Below, one piece after another: positions 38,183-48,151 of a stretch of 64,000 bases of DNA. The stretch spans positions 27,025 through 91,024 of the forward strand of contig CAJWBJ010000002.1 in NCBI GenBank assembly GCA_913020495.1. Reading direction: 5' to 3'. The notes beneath the pieces are model-generated. The model was given only the letters and a program-made list of their open reading frames with translations, was not told the DNA's origin and made no database searches. Source of the stretch: an uncultured Oleiphilus sp. (GTDB lineage: Bacteria > Pseudomonadota > Gammaproteobacteria > Pseudomonadales > Oleiphilaceae). Position numbers and translations under genes: made by a program. Numbering within the stretch: position 1 is the first letter of the stretch; the number at the start of each line of letters is the position of its first letter.

Positions 38183-38950
38183 ATGCATTTCATGATCAGA
38201 GTAGTCAATTTAACCTCTTCAACCCTTGCCTCTACACTGCGCTCATGGCGTGGCACTTCTGCGAGCAGAAAAGCAAAACAACCCAAAGAAACATTAGTTT
38301 TATTCGAGCGTGAGGCTTGCTCAGAGTGCCGCTTTGTAAGGGAAGCATTAACCGAATTAAACTTAAATGTGATGATTGCCCCTTGCCCGGTAGGCGGAAA
38401 GAATATTCGCAAGTTAAAAAGAGATTCCGGAAGTGACGAGTTACCGGTTCTGGTCGACCCTAATACGGACCAAAAAATCTCTGGTCGGCAAGATATTATT
38501 TCTTATCTTTTTAATGAATACCTATCGGCCCCTCCCCCAAAACAACTTAATGATACTTTCATCAATAATGCTAGCTCTATTTTCGCAAGCATAATTCGCT
38601 TGAACGCAGGTATGAATGCGGTCAAAGCAAGAGCTGCAGAATTACCTTTGACACTCTATAGCTTTGAATCCAGCCCCTTTTCCAGACCCGTTAGAGAACG
38701 ACTGTGCGAGCTGGAACTACCCTATTTATTAGTCAATCTGGGAAAACAGCAAAGAGCAGACATGGGTCCAGCAAACTTTAGATTAAGCCTAAAACCCTAT
38801 CAACCCTTGCCCAACACTAAGCGAGATGAGTTTTTTAAAGAACACGGGAATGTACAAGTACCTTTTTTAGTAGATCCAAACACAGGAACGGAGCTTTTTG
38901 AATCCAAAGATATTTTGACGTACTTAGATCGTACTTATTTAGATAAGTAA
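38183..38950 (+). CDS. Protein with two glutathione S-transferase N-terminal (thioredoxin-fold) domains
   Basis: About 255 residues. Two GST_N-like thioredoxin folds occur in tandem. The first begins TLVLFEREACSECRFVREALTEL with a CxxC motif and ends LPVLVDPNTDQKISGRQDIISYL. The second begins LTLYSFESSPFSRPVRERLCEL and ends VPFLVDPNTGTELFESKDILTYL. No helical GST C-terminal domain is present. Three nearby starts are possible (GTG 38180, ATG 38183, ATG 38192), none with a clear ribosome binding site. Function unknown; possibly a glutathione-dependent thiol protein. Confidence 0.8.
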   Translation: MHFMIRVVNLTSSTLASTLRSWRGTSASRKAKQPKETLVLFEREACSECRFVREALTELNLNVMIAPCPVGGKNIRKLKRDSGSDELPVLVDPNTDQKISGRQDIISYLFNEYLSAPPPKQLNDTFINNASSIFASIIRLNAGMNAVKARAAELPLTLYSFESSPFSRPVRERLCELELPYLLVNLGKQQRADMGPANFRLSLKPYQPLPNTKRDEFFKEHGNVQVPFLVDPNTGTELFESKDILTYLDRTYLDK

Positions 38951-38989
38951 GGGCTTTTCACAATAGCCATTTAACTACAACAGCCATAT

Positions 38990-39050
38990 AAGAGCTGGAT
39001 TCCGACTATAAATTCTACCGGAGTGACATGATTGAGTCGTACAAAGTACT
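38990..39050. repeat. CCGGAAT-type dispersed repeat, copy 4
   Basis: Contains GCTGGATTCC, ACCGGAGTGACA and GAGTCGTACAAAG in the same order and spacing as the right half of the composite copy at 20765-20818. Intergenic, between two convergent genes. Confidence 0.65.
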
Positions 39051-39063
39051 CTAATTAAGATTC

Positions 39064-39105
39064 GCAGGTTGGATAGCGCTGTGCATTTCCAACCTGCTAG
39101 CAGGT
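39064..39105. other. Overlapping alternative hairpins in the ABC-F 3' region
   Basis: GCAGGTTGGA (39064-39073) pairs perfectly with TCCAACCTGC (39088-39097). The same CCTGC bases also belong to a perfect 14-base palindrome, ACCTGCTAGCAGGT (39092-39105). The two stems exclude each other. Probably a transcription end region for the leftward ABC-F gene. Confidence 0.5.
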
Positions 39106-39109
39106 GACG

Positions 39110-40693
39110 TTAAGCTTGTTTGCTTAAATACTCTTCATACGTTCCGTGGAAGTCTACAATCCCTGTTGGTGTTAATTCGATAATACGAGTTGCCAATGAG
39201 GATACAAACTCTCTATCGTGACTCACGAATAACAACGTGCCTTCATAATTGTCCAACGCCAAGTTCAAAGACTCAATTGATTCCATATCCAAGTGATTGG
39301 TTGGTTCATCTAAAACCAGAACATTAGACTTTTTGAGCATTAACTTACCGAAAATCATTCGCCCTTGCTCACCACCTGAAATAACTTTCACTGACTTTTT
39401 GATTTCATCCTGGGAAAATAGCAAACGACCTAAAGTGCCACGTATGACTTGCTCGTCATCTTCTTCCTTACCCCATTGGTTCATCCAATCGACTAAGTTC
39501 TTTTCTTCTTCAAAATCAGAGGCATGATCCTGCGCATAATAGCCAATTTCAGCATTCTCAGACCACTTAACCTCTCCTGAAGTTAAATCAGTATCGCCAA
39601 CCAAGCATTTAAGTAAAGTTGTTTTACCGATACCATTTGGCCCGATAATCGCGATACGTTCGCCAACTTCAACCATTAAATTAAAGTTTGAAAATAAAGC
39701 TTCATCATATGATTTTGCAACATTCTCAACTTGCAATGCTAAACGATGTAGCTTTTTCTCTTGTTCAAAACGAATAAACGGGTTTTGACGACTTGAAGGC
39801 TTAACATCAGCCAATTGAATTTTATCAATTTGCTTCGCACGCGATGTCGCTTGTTTAGATTTTGAGGCATTCGCTGAGAAACGGCTAACAAATGCTTTTA
39901 AGTCGGCAATTTGCGCTTTCTTTTTCGCGTTATCACTTAGCAACTGCTCACGTTTTTGAGTTGAAGCCATCATGTACTCGTCATAGGAGCCTGGAAATAA
40001 ACGAATTTCACCATAATCCAAATCAGCCATATGTGTACAAACACTATTCAAAAAGTGTCTATCATGCGAAATAATCACCATCGTACAGTTACGTTCATTC
40101 AGAATATCTTCTAACCATCGAATCGTATTAATATCCAGGTTGTTGGTCGGCTCATCCAGTAACATAATATCGGGTTCTGAAAATAATACCTGAGCAAGCA
40201 GTACTCTTAACTTCCAGCCAGGTGCGACTTCACTCATCAGGCCATAATGTTGCTCTTGAGGAATATCCAAACCTAATAACAACTCACCCGCTCTTGCTTC
40301 TGCGCTGTAACCATCCATTTCAGCAAACTCAGCTTCTAAATCACCGGCACGAATACCATCCGCTTCTGTCATTTCAGGATTAGCATAAATCGCATCTTTT
40401 TCTGCTTTGATCGCCCATAGCTCTTCATGGCCCATGATGACAGTATCCATGACACTGTATTCTTCATAAGCAAACTGGTCCTGACGTAATTTACCAATAC
40501 GTTCATTTGGGTCCTTAGCTACATTTCCTGCTGACGCCTCCAGATCACTACCCAGAATTTTCATGAAGGTGGATTTACCACTGCCATTAGCACCGATTAA
40601 ACCGTAACGGTTTCCATTACCAAATTTGACAGAAACATTTTCAAAGAGAGGCTTAGCGCCGAATTGCATGGTGATATTTGCGGTTGTAAGCAA
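39110..40693 (-). CDS. ABC-F family ATPase, YbiT-like
   Basis: A soluble protein of 527 residues with two ABC ATPase domains and no membrane part, as in ribosome-acting ABC-F factors. Walker A motifs are GANGSGKST and GPNGIGKTT; Walker B motifs are [12 protein letters not shown] and [12 protein letters not shown]. The linker between the domains is the charged P-site-tRNA-interacting region (residues about 245-310). The first signature is degenerate ([15 protein letters not shown]), a trait I associate with YbiT, while the second is [10 protein letters not shown]. It probably acts on the ribosome. Confidence 0.92.
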   Translation of the reverse strand: MLTTANITMQFGAKPLFENVSVKFGNGNRYGLIGANGSGKSTFMKILGSDLEASAGNVAKDPNERIGKLRQDQFAYEEYSVMDTVIMGHEELWAIKAEKDAIYANPEMTEADGIRAGDLEAEFAEMDGYSAEARAGELLLGLDIPQEQHYGLMSEVAPGWKLRVLLAQVLFSEPDIMLLDEPTNNLDINTIRWLEDILNERNCTMVIISHDRHFLNSVCTHMADLDYGEIRLFPGSYDEYMMASTQKREQLLSDNAKKKAQIADLKAFVSRFSANASKSKQATSRAKQIDKIQLADVKPSSRQNPFIRFEQEKKLHRLALQVENVAKSYDEALFSNFNLMVEVGERIAIIGPNGIGKTTLLKCLVGDTDLTSGEVKWSENAEIGYYAQDHASDFEEEKNLVDWMNQWGKEEDDEQVIRGTLGRLLFSQDEIKKSVKVISGGEQGRMIFGKLMLKKSNVLVLDEPTNHLDMESIESLNLALDNYEGTLLFVSHDREFVSSLATRIIELTPTGIVDFHGTYEEYLSKQA

Positions 40694-40865
40694 GATAGTC
40701 TTCCGAATAATAAGTTAAAATAGAGTCTGATCGTTCATGTGGTTTGAAAATAACGGTTCGCTAATATTCACCACGCGAAAAATGAGGCGCATATTATGCC
40801 ACAAACTGATCAATACCTGTACACTTCTCTTCTATGTGTTTTAATTTTATTAGGATGAATCGTTA

Positions 40866-41339
40866 GTGAAAAAAATTGCTGTTTTTGTTGATGTTCAAAA
40901 TATTTATTACACCACCCGACAAACCTATGGCCGCCAGTTTAATTACCGAAAACTATGGGACAAAATAAATACTCAAGGCGATGTTGTGAGTGCAATGGCA
41001 TATGCCATTCACCGAGGCGATGATAAGCAATTAAAATTTCAAAACGCACTGAAGCACATTGGTTTTAGCGTCAAATTAAAGCCTTATATACAACGCAGTG
41101 ATGGGTCTGCAAAAGGTGACTGGGATGTCGGCATTACCATTGATGTGATGGCAATTGCTCAAGAAGTAGATACGGTCATTTTACTTTCCGGCGACGGTGA
41201 TTTTGACCTTTTACTAGAGAAAATAAAACGCGACTACCATGTCAATACCGAAGTCTATGGCGTGCGACCTCTAACAGCAAAGTCATTAATTGATTCTGCG
41301 AATACATTTCACCCTATTGATGACGATTTATTGCTTTAG
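40866..41339 (+). CDS. NYN-domain (LabA/DUF88) protein
   Basis: A 157-residue single-domain PIN-like protein. The acidic motifs of the NYN fold are visible: FVDVQNIYY at the N-terminus, KGDWDVGITIDVM in the middle and LLSGDGDFDLLLEKI toward the end. Such proteins are putative metal-dependent RNases. The start is GTG with TTAGGATG upstream. It precedes mfd in the same direction. Confidence 0.85.
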   Translation: MKKIAVFVDVQNIYYTTRQTYGRQFNYRKLWDKINTQGDVVSAMAYAIHRGDDKQLKFQNALKHIGFSVKLKPYIQRSDGSAKGDWDVGITIDVMAIAQEVDTVILLSGDGDFDLLLEKIKRDYHVNTEVYGVRPLTAKSLIDSANTFHPIDDDLLL

Positions 41340-41430
41340 ATTTTGGCATTAAACCAGTCACAGTAGAGTTTCAAATAATGACACTTAAAGGTATCATTCG
41401 CGCCTTTATTCATTATAGAAATTGATTCTT

Positions 41431-44400
41431 ATGTCGAGTGCGATCCTACCAAGTACAGGTATTCCTTCCAATGCTGACGATCACCGTTCTTGGGGCCGCG
41501 TCAAATCCGGTGCAACACCGTATTTAATACACACTTTACTCAACAAGTTAGATTCATTTTGTTTATTGATTACTAAAGACTCGCAACAGGCCTACGCGAT
41601 TGAGAATGGACTCAAATTCTTTAGGGATGAGCAGCAAAGTAATGATGAAATATTAGTCTTTCCGGATTGGGAAACCCTACCCTACGATACTTTCTCACCT
41701 CACGAAGATATTATTTCTCAACGGCTAGACACATTAAATCGCCTTCCACACGCTAAAAGAGGTATTTTAATTATACCTGTAACTACCCTGTTACACCGAT
41801 TACCTCCAATCAGTTTTATTCAAGGCAACTCTCTTTCATTAGACGTCGGACAAGATTTCGACACCAAACGCTACAAAACCATTTTGGAATCTGTTGGTTA
41901 TCGTAATGTCGATACAGTCTATGAACATGGCGAATATACCCAGCGGGGCGCTATTTTTGATATTTTCCCAATGGGTAGCGTGCAGCCAGTCAGAATTGAA
42001 TTGTTTGATGATGAAATAGAAAGCCTACGAACGTTTGACCCTGAAACACAACGATCAAAGAAAAAGCTGGAAACATTAAAGATTTTACCTGCTTATGAAT
42101 TCCCTTGGGATACCGCAAGCCGCATGACTTTTCGTAACCAATGGCTTGACCAATTCCCAAATGCGACAGCAAATTCATCTATTATCAGGGACATAAAAGA
42201 CGGTATAAAGCCTCATGGCATCGAATATTACAGCCCACTGTTTTTTGATGACATGAGTTCACTATTTGATTATTTGCCTAAAGAGACTTTAGTACTTACA
42301 CCACCTGAAGTACCTCAATTAGTCGATACGCTGTGGATGGATATAAACCACCGCTATGAAGATCGTCGTCACGATCTCCAACGTCCTATCCTTCCGCCAC
42401 GAAATTTATTCTTAAAAACGGATGAATTATTTTCAAGTTTAAAATCATTTCCTCGTATTACATTAGACCCCGATTCAATTGGCTCATCTGCAGGAAAAGA
42501 GAACCTCGACATCGATACACTTCAAGACCTTTCAATTGATGACAGAGCTTCTGACCCGATAAGTAAACTTAAAACCAGTTTAGACGGTTTTGAAGGGCGT
42601 TCTTTGATTCTTGCTGAATCAGCCGGACGAAGAGAGGTTTTAGTAGACCTCTTTAAACAATACTCCCTCAAATACCAGCAAGTGCCTGATTGGGCCTCAT
42701 TCATCTCAAAAAAACATCCTGTTTCACTTTGTGTAGGTGGTTTAAGCCACGGGTTTATTTCTACATCTGAGCCCTTTCAAATCATCACTGAAACAGAGTT
42801 ATTTGGCCAACGAGTCATTCAAAGCCGACGCCGAAAGAAAGCAACAGATAACGCCGACCTAATCGTTAAAAACTTAACAGAACTCAGAATTGGGTCACCC
42901 GTCGTTCATATTGATAACGGTGTTGGTCGCTATCGTGGTTTAGAAACGCTAAAAGTTGGTAATCAAGTTGATGAATTTCTAACCTTGGAATATGCCAATG
43001 AAGCAAAACTTTATGTTCCGGTTGCTTCTTTGCACTTAATTTCAAGATATAGCGGAACAGATGAATCCCTAGCCCCACTCCATAAACTTGGCACCGAAAA
43101 ATGGAGCGTCGCCAAGCAAAAGGCACTGGAAAAAATTCGTGACACAGCAGCTGAGCTGTTAGAAGTTTATGCAACTCGTGAGGCACAATCAGGTTTCAAA
43201 CACGACAAACCCGGTGAAGCCTATCGAGGGTTCTGTGCTGGCTTTCCTTTTGAAGAAACTCCTGACCAAATTAATGCGATTAATGCAGTCAAGCAAGACA
43301 TGACTCGCGAACAACCCATGGACAGATTGATTTGCGGTGACGTAGGCTTCGGTAAAACTGAGGTTGCCATGAGAGCAGCATTTATTGCCACGCACTCAGG
43401 TAAGCAAGTTGCCATTTTGGTTCCAACCACACTTCTTGCACAGCAACATTACGACTCATTCCAAGACCGTTTCGCTGATACAGCGATAAAAGTAGAAGTG
43501 TTATCACGATTTAATACTGCTAAGTCCCAAACTCAAACGTTAAAGAATATTACTGAAGGCAAGGCAGATATTATCGTCGGTACGCACAAACTTATTCAAC
43601 AAGATGTTAAGTATAAAGACCTAGGCTTGTTGATTATTGATGAAGAACATAGATTTGGTGTACAGCAAAAAGAAAAGATCAAAGCTTTTCGCTCAGACGT
43701 CGATATTCTCACGATGACGGCAACGCCCATTCCACGTACCTTAAATATGGCAATGGGTGGCATCCGTGATTTGTCCATCATCGCAACACCGCCAGCAAAA
43801 CGCCTGTCCGTCAAAACTTTTGTTCGTGAGCGCGAAGATGCATTAATTAAAGAATCATTATTACGTGAGATTTTACGTGGCGGGCAAGTTTATTACTTAT
43901 TTAACGATGTAAAAAACATTGAAAAAGAAGCGGAGTTCCTTCAAAAACTCGTACCCGAAGCTCGTGTTGGTGTAGCACATGGCCAGATGCGTGAACGCGA
44001 ACTTGAACAAGCCATGACTGATTTCTATCACCTTCGTTTTAATGTTTTGGTTTGCTCTACCATTATTGAAACCGGTATCGATATCCCAAATGCGAACACT
44101 ATTATTATTGATCGTGCAGATAAATTTGGCTTAGCTCAGCTTCACCAATTACGTGGTCGCGTTGGTCGATCACACCACCAAGCCTATGCCTATTTATTAA
44201 CACCAGACGCTAAAAGACTAAGTAGTGATGCAGAAAAGCGCCTCGAAGCAATTGAAGCTTCACAAGAGCTGGGCGCTGGATTCATGCTCGCAACACACGA
44301 CTTGGAAATACGCGGCGCAGGCGAGTTATTAGGTTCAGAACAAAGTGGTCAAATCCAAAACATCGGATTTACTTTGTACATGGAATTATTAGAACAAGCA

Positions 44401-44889
44401 GTCAAATCACTACAGGAAGGCCAAGAAATAAATCTGGACACCCCCTTCACCGCAACTGAAATAAATCTAAGAATCCCGGCAATCATCCCGGAAGATTACT
44501 TACCTGATGTTCATATGCGTCTGGTTCTATACAAGCGTATTTCAAGCGCCAAATCAAAAGATGAACTAAAAGATATTCAAGTCGAAATGATTGACCGTTT
44601 CGGCATGTTAACCGACCCTATTAAAAACTTAATGCGTCAAACGGAGTTGAAATTCAAAGCTGAAAAAATTGGTATTTCAAAGATTGATGCAGGCGAAACT
44701 TCTGGTCGTATCGAGTTCACATCTACTACCAGCGTCGACCCAATGTCTATTGTTCAACTCGTTCAGAAACACCCTGATCGCTACCGACTTGAAGGCGCAA
44801 CTAAATTAAAGTTTGAACTTAAAGCAACAAATACAGATGAGAAATTAACTGAAATAGATGACTTACTGAGTATGTTGATCACTAAATAG
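41431..44889 (+). CDS. mfd: Transcription-repair coupling factor Mfd
   Basis: Mfd removes stalled RNA polymerase at DNA damage and recruits UvrA. About 1152 residues, family length. N-terminal UvrB-like domains (PDWETLPYD, GEYTQRGAIFDIFP) come first. The RNA polymerase-interacting domain is GSPVVHIDNGVGRYRGLETL. The translocase has Walker A GDVGFGKTEVA, DEEH box LLIIDEEHRFG, TATPIPRTL and QLRGRVGRS, followed by the C-terminal autoinhibitory domain. The frame opens with TTG at 41422; I take ATG 41431, but no strong ribosome binding site decides it. Confidence 0.96.
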   Translation: MSSAILPSTGIPSNADDHRSWGRVKSGATPYLIHTLLNKLDSFCLLITKDSQQAYAIENGLKFFRDEQQSNDEILVFPDWETLPYDTFSPHEDIISQRLDTLNRLPHAKRGILIIPVTTLLHRLPPISFIQGNSLSLDVGQDFDTKRYKTILESVGYRNVDTVYEHGEYTQRGAIFDIFPMGSVQPVRIELFDDEIESLRTFDPETQRSKKKLETLKILPAYEFPWDTASRMTFRNQWLDQFPNATANSSIIRDIKDGIKPHGIEYYSPLFFDDMSSLFDYLPKETLVLTPPEVPQLVDTLWMDINHRYEDRRHDLQRPILPPRNLFLKTDELFSSLKSFPRITLDPDSIGSSAGKENLDIDTLQDLSIDDRASDPISKLKTSLDGFEGRSLILAESAGRREVLVDLFKQYSLKYQQVPDWASFISKKHPVSLCVGGLSHGFISTSEPFQIITETELFGQRVIQSRRRKKATDNADLIVKNLTELRIGSPVVHIDNGVGRYRGLETLKVGNQVDEFLTLEYANEAKLYVPVASLHLISRYSGTDESLAPLHKLGTEKWSVAKQKALEKIRDTAAELLEVYATREAQSGFKHDKPGEAYRGFCAGFPFEETPDQINAINAVKQDMTREQPMDRLICGDVGFGKTEVAMRAAFIATHSGKQVAILVPTTLLAQQHYDSFQDRFADTAIKVEVLSRFNTAKSQTQTLKNITEGKADIIVGTHKLIQQDVKYKDLGLLIIDEEHRFGVQQKEKIKAFRSDVDILTMTATPIPRTLNMAMGGIRDLSIIATPPAKRLSVKTFVREREDALIKESLLREILRGGQVYYLFNDVKNIEKEAEFLQKLVPEARVGVAHGQMRERELEQAMTDFYHLRFNVLVCSTIIETGIDIPNANTIIIDRADKFGLAQLHQLRGRVGRSHHQAYAYLLTPDAKRLSSDAEKRLEAIEASQELGAGFMLATHDLEIRGAGELLGSEQSGQIQNIGFTLYMELLEQAVKSLQEGQEINLDTPFTATEINLRIPAIIPEDYLPDVHMRLVLYKRISSAKSKDELKDIQVEMIDRFGMLTDPIKNLMRQTELKFKAEKIGISKIDAGETSGRIEFTSTTSVDPMSIVQLVQKHPDRYRLEGATKLKFELKATNTDEKLTEIDDLLSMLITK

Positions 44890-45020
44890 AAAGCCGAGCT
44901 CATTAGTGGCCGAGATAACACCCTTGTGCCATTAAGGTTTTGTACTTTGACAATACAGCCCTTACAATACTCACTAGTTCACGCTTAATCGGCACCTTAA
45001 AGAAGATGGAACCAAACTAC

Positions 45021-45782
45021 ATGCCCCATAAATTTTTATTATTTGCCTTTTCTTTAATTATTTTTAGCACGCCTGGTCATGCAGAAACCCCGCCTGAAAA
45101 GTGGTTTCAAATTGAATATGTTTTATTTGAACACTTAAATTCCGACAGACACGTACTTCGCTTTGAAGATGTGAAATATGACCTTCCAGTACGTGAGCAA
45201 TATTACTACCTCACCTCAAATGAAAATGCGCCATCTCCTTATCAATTAACAACAATCGCGCAAAGTGAATCAGATTTTGTTGACGTCATTAAACGTGTGT
45301 CAGCCAGTAGAGAGCTAAAAGTTTATTCTTCCGGTAGCTGGCAGCAGGCCATTCAAAGAGGAGAACAACTTCCTCCACTTAAGATTACTGGTGGTCAATC
45401 ATATAACGAAGGAGAGCGATTTCAGTTAGAAGGAGAGTTACAAATCAGACGCGAACGCTATATGCATGTTGACATAGATGTATTTTTATCGGATTTTACC
45501 TCATTACCCTATACAGATTTAAAGAACTGGGTTTTCGAATCTGATACCAGCAAATGGCCTTTAAATTGGTTGCTTTCACCTCTAGCTTATCAACACCCTG
45601 CTTTAAACAAAGCTGGCGAAAGTCTAGTTGCAAAAAATACGATTCACTTCAAACAGAGCCGTCGAATTAAAGATACTGAAATTCATTACATTGACCACCC
45701 CGCCCTTGGTTTATTAGTCACGATTAAAAAGATTGAAACACCTTTCAAATATGGCGAGAACGCTGAAGGGTTTGACAGTTAG
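45021..45782 (+). CDS. CsiV-family periplasmic protein
   Basis: About 253 residues with a signal peptide (HKFLLFAFSLIIFSTPGHAETPP). The mature start KWFQIEYVLFEH and the central GGQSYNEGERFQLEGELQIRRERYMHVDIDVFLSDF, with the late RRIKDTEIHYIDHPALGLLVTIK, are the pattern of CsiV (PF10972), which commonly follows mfd in gammaproteobacteria. Role in the envelope is poorly known. ATG 45006 is an alternative start. Its stop abuts the next ATG, so it is cotranscribed with the YaiI-like gene. Confidence 0.85.
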   Translation: MPHKFLLFAFSLIIFSTPGHAETPPEKWFQIEYVLFEHLNSDRHVLRFEDVKYDLPVREQYYYLTSNENAPSPYQLTTIAQSESDFVDVIKRVSASRELKVYSSGSWQQAIQRGEQLPPLKITGGQSYNEGERFQLEGELQIRRERYMHVDIDVFLSDFTSLPYTDLKNWVFESDTSKWPLNWLLSPLAYQHPALNKAGESLVAKNTIHFKQSRRIKDTEIHYIDHPALGLLVTIKKIETPFKYGENAEGFDS

Positions 45783-46253
45783 ATGAATCAGCCTCATAAG
45801 AGTTCCCCTTCTATCTGGGTTGATGCCGACGCTTGCCCAATAACCATTAAAGAGATGTTACTTCGTGCCGCCAAACGCACAGGCATACAAGTTACCTTTG
45901 TTGCGAATCAAACCATCTCTGTTCCACCCTATCCAAACGTTCGGTCTGTTCGTGTAAGTTCTGGGTTTGATGTGGCTGATAACTGGATTGTAGAGCAAGC
46001 AATTAAAGGTGACTTAGTCATCACACAAGATATTCCGCTGGCCGATGAAATCATCTCAAAAGGTGCGATTGCTATTGGACCCAGAGGAGAAATACACACG
46101 AAAGAGAATATCAAAGCCAGACTAACAATGCGTAATTTTATGGAAACGATGCGCTCTAGTGGCGTACATAGCGGTGGGCCATCACCACTAAATCAACAAG
46201 ATAAACAAGCGTTTGCTAACCAGCTTGATCGCTGGTTAGTTAAGGCCTTATAA
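45783..46253 (+). CDS. YaiI/YqxD family protein (DUF188)
   Basis: A 156-residue PIN-like protein. Typical motifs are [16 protein letters not shown] at the start, [35 protein letters not shown] in the middle and [25 protein letters not shown] near the end. Function is unknown; the fold suggests nuclease ancestry. The ATG directly follows the CsiV stop (TAG-ATG). Confidence 0.92.
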   Translation: MNQPHKSSPSIWVDADACPITIKEMLLRAAKRTGIQVTFVANQTISVPPYPNVRSVRVSSGFDVADNWIVEQAIKGDLVITQDIPLADEIISKGAIAIGPRGEIHTKENIKARLTMRNFMETMRSSGVHSGGPSPLNQQDKQAFANQLDRWLVKAL

Positions 46254-46269
46254 GACCTACCAAGAGCCC

Positions 46270-47001
46270 TCAAGCCAATAAGAAGGCTTTCAATATTTTA
46301 TGTACTTTCCCCATGCCTTGCTCAATAGCCAGATGAATATCATCCATTGTAATAATAGAATCACTTAAACCAGCCGCCCAGTTTACACTTAAAGCAAGGC
46401 ACGCATATTCAATACCAAATTCACGCGCAAGCGCCGCTTCAGGCATTCCAGTCATCCCGACTAAATCACAACCATCAAGCTTATATTTTTTAATTTCAGC
46501 GGCAGACTCTAATCGAGGCCCCTGTGTTGCCCCGTAAGTTCCGCTTTTTAATATTGAAACACCGGTTTCATCAGCAGCCTGAATGAGCAATCCCCTGAGT
46601 GATTGACTATAAGGGAAAGTAAAATCGATATGATCCAGTTCGGTTGAGCTTGCATCATAAATGGTATGCTCGCGCCCATAAGTGTAATCAATAATCTGAT
46701 CTGGGATAGCAACTTCAGCAGGGCCTAGCGATGCATGAATACCCCCAACGGCATTAACCGCCAGAATTTTAGTCACACCAGCCTGTTCAAGCGCACTGAT
46801 ATTAGCGCGGTAGTTTATTTTGTGCGGAGGTATTTGATGAGGGTCACCATGTCGGGCAATGAATACGACTTTCGTACCCGAAATAGAACCAAATGTTAAT
46901 GCGGCACTTGGTTCGCCATAGGGTGTATCAAACCATTTACTCTCTAAAACCTCCAGACCATCTAATTGCGTTAAACCTGTTCCACCAATAATTCCAATCA
47001 T
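46270..47001 (-). CDS. mtnP: S-methyl-5'-thioinosine phosphorylase (MTA phosphorylase family)
   Basis: A 243-residue purine nucleoside phosphorylase family II enzyme. GIIGGTGLTQLDGL starts the phosphate-binding region; FIARHGDPHQIPPHKINYRANISAL and YGATQGPRLESAAEI are family motifs. The locus matches the Pseudomonas enzyme shown to act on methylthioinosine (from memory), so that specificity is preferred over methylthioadenosine. It salvages the by-product of polyamine and acyl-homoserine-lactone synthesis. The start overlaps the mscS stop by 4 bases (ATGA), so translation is coupled. Confidence 0.88.
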   Translation of the reverse strand: MIGIIGGTGLTQLDGLEVLESKWFDTPYGEPSAALTFGSISGTKVVFIARHGDPHQIPPHKINYRANISALEQAGVTKILAVNAVGGIHASLGPAEVAIPDQIIDYTYGREHTIYDASSTELDHIDFTFPYSQSLRGLLIQAADETGVSILKSGTYGATQGPRLESAAEIKKYKLDGCDLVGMTGMPEAALAREFGIEYACLALSVNWAAGLSDSIITMDDIHLAIEQGMGKVHKILKAFLLA

Positions 47002-48113
47002 GTGTTTATCTCACTATTCAAAACCTGAACACCGTCAGGTACCAACACTGTAGAAGTTGGGAATGCCACCTCAGCGCCTTGTTGTTCAATAATATCCAAT
47101 ATCTTTAAAAGAACATCTTGCTTAACTTCGTGGTATTTTATCCAGTCGGTTGTTTTAGTGAAGGTATAAACAAAAAAGTCTAAAGAGGACTGGCCACAAG
47201 AATTAAAATTCACAATTAAAGTTTGCCGCTCATCAATTGCCTCATGCGCCTGAAGCATTGCTTTAACGCTTTGAATAATACTTGATAGCTTGCTTGCATC
47301 GTCATAACGTAAACCTATTGTTTCATAAATACGACGATGACTCATTCGAGAGGGGTTTTGTACCGAAATACTCGTAAAGACTGCGTTAGGTACATACAAA
47401 GGACGCTTATCAAACGTTCTGATCGTCGTTAGACGCCAACCAATTTTAACAACAGTACCTTCGATATTTTGGTCGGGTGAACGAACCCAGTCCCCGACTT
47501 TAAATGGACGATCCAGATAGATCATTAAGCCACCAAAGAAATTTGCCAATAAATCCTTTGCAGCAAAACCAACGGCAATCCCCCCTATTCCACCAAAAGC
47601 CAGTACGCCACTAATGCTATATCCCATCGTCTGCAAGACAACTAATACAGCAGTAATGATGACGGATGCTCGCAGCAGTTTACCCATGGCTGAAACCGTT
47701 GTTTCATCCATAGGTTCTTTCATTTTATCAGGGCAAATAACGATCTTTTCAGCGCCGGTAATAAAACGTACGACAAACCACGTTAAACAAAAAATAACGC
47801 CGACTCGCTGAAACGCAGGTATCGCGCCAAATATTTCAGCACCAGATTGGAGTTGTGCGACATGTGCGGCCCACGATAAACCTAACAACCAAATTGCAAA
47901 CGTGATTGGCGAACGAGCCGCCTCTAGCAGTGTGTCATCCCACAGGTTTCTTGTTTTTTCAAACTGCTTTTCAATGCGTTTAAACACTTTACTTGAAACA
48001 TAAGCAATCAAAGCAGTTAAAAAAACAATAATGAAAATCTCAACCGTTTGACGATAAGTTAGATCTTCAAAACCTTGTGACTGTAACCAGGTACTTATTA
48101 TTGTTAAATCCAT
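46998..48113 (-). CDS. MscS-family mechanosensitive ion channel
   Basis: About 371 residues. Four to five membrane helices occupy residues 20-175. The pore helix and following beta domain are clear: GYSISGVLAFGGIGGIAVGFAAKDLLANFFGGLMIYLDRPFKVGDWV. The soluble vestibule follows with VVKIGWRLTTIRTFDKRPLYVPN. The frame opens with TTG at 48125. I prefer ATG 48113, which has TTGGAA 6 bases upstream. It releases ions on hypo-osmotic shock. Within the nagZ-mtnP operon. Confidence 0.9.
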   Translation of the reverse strand: MDLTIISTWLQSQGFEDLTYRQTVEIFIIVFLTALIAYVSSKVFKRIEKQFEKTRNLWDDTLLEAARSPITFAIWLLGLSWAAHVAQLQSGAEIFGAIPAFQRVGVIFCLTWFVVRFITGAEKIVICPDKMKEPMDETTVSAMGKLLRASVIITAVLVVLQTMGYSISGVLAFGGIGGIAVGFAAKDLLANFFGGLMIYLDRPFKVGDWVRSPDQNIEGTVVKIGWRLTTIRTFDKRPLYVPNAVFTSISVQNPSRMSHRRIYETIGLRYDDASKLSSIIQSVKAMLQAHEAIDERQTLIVNFNSCGQSSLDFFVYTFTKTTDWIKYHEVKQDVLLKILDIIEQQGAEVAFPTSTVLVPDGVQVLNSEINT

Positions 48114-48151
48114 TGCCGTTTCCAATTATTTCTATAAATCGTAAAATGGGC

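Noticed and set aside
42884..43430. Overlapping minus-strand frames within mfd
   Set aside because: Shadows of the conserved translocase coding region.
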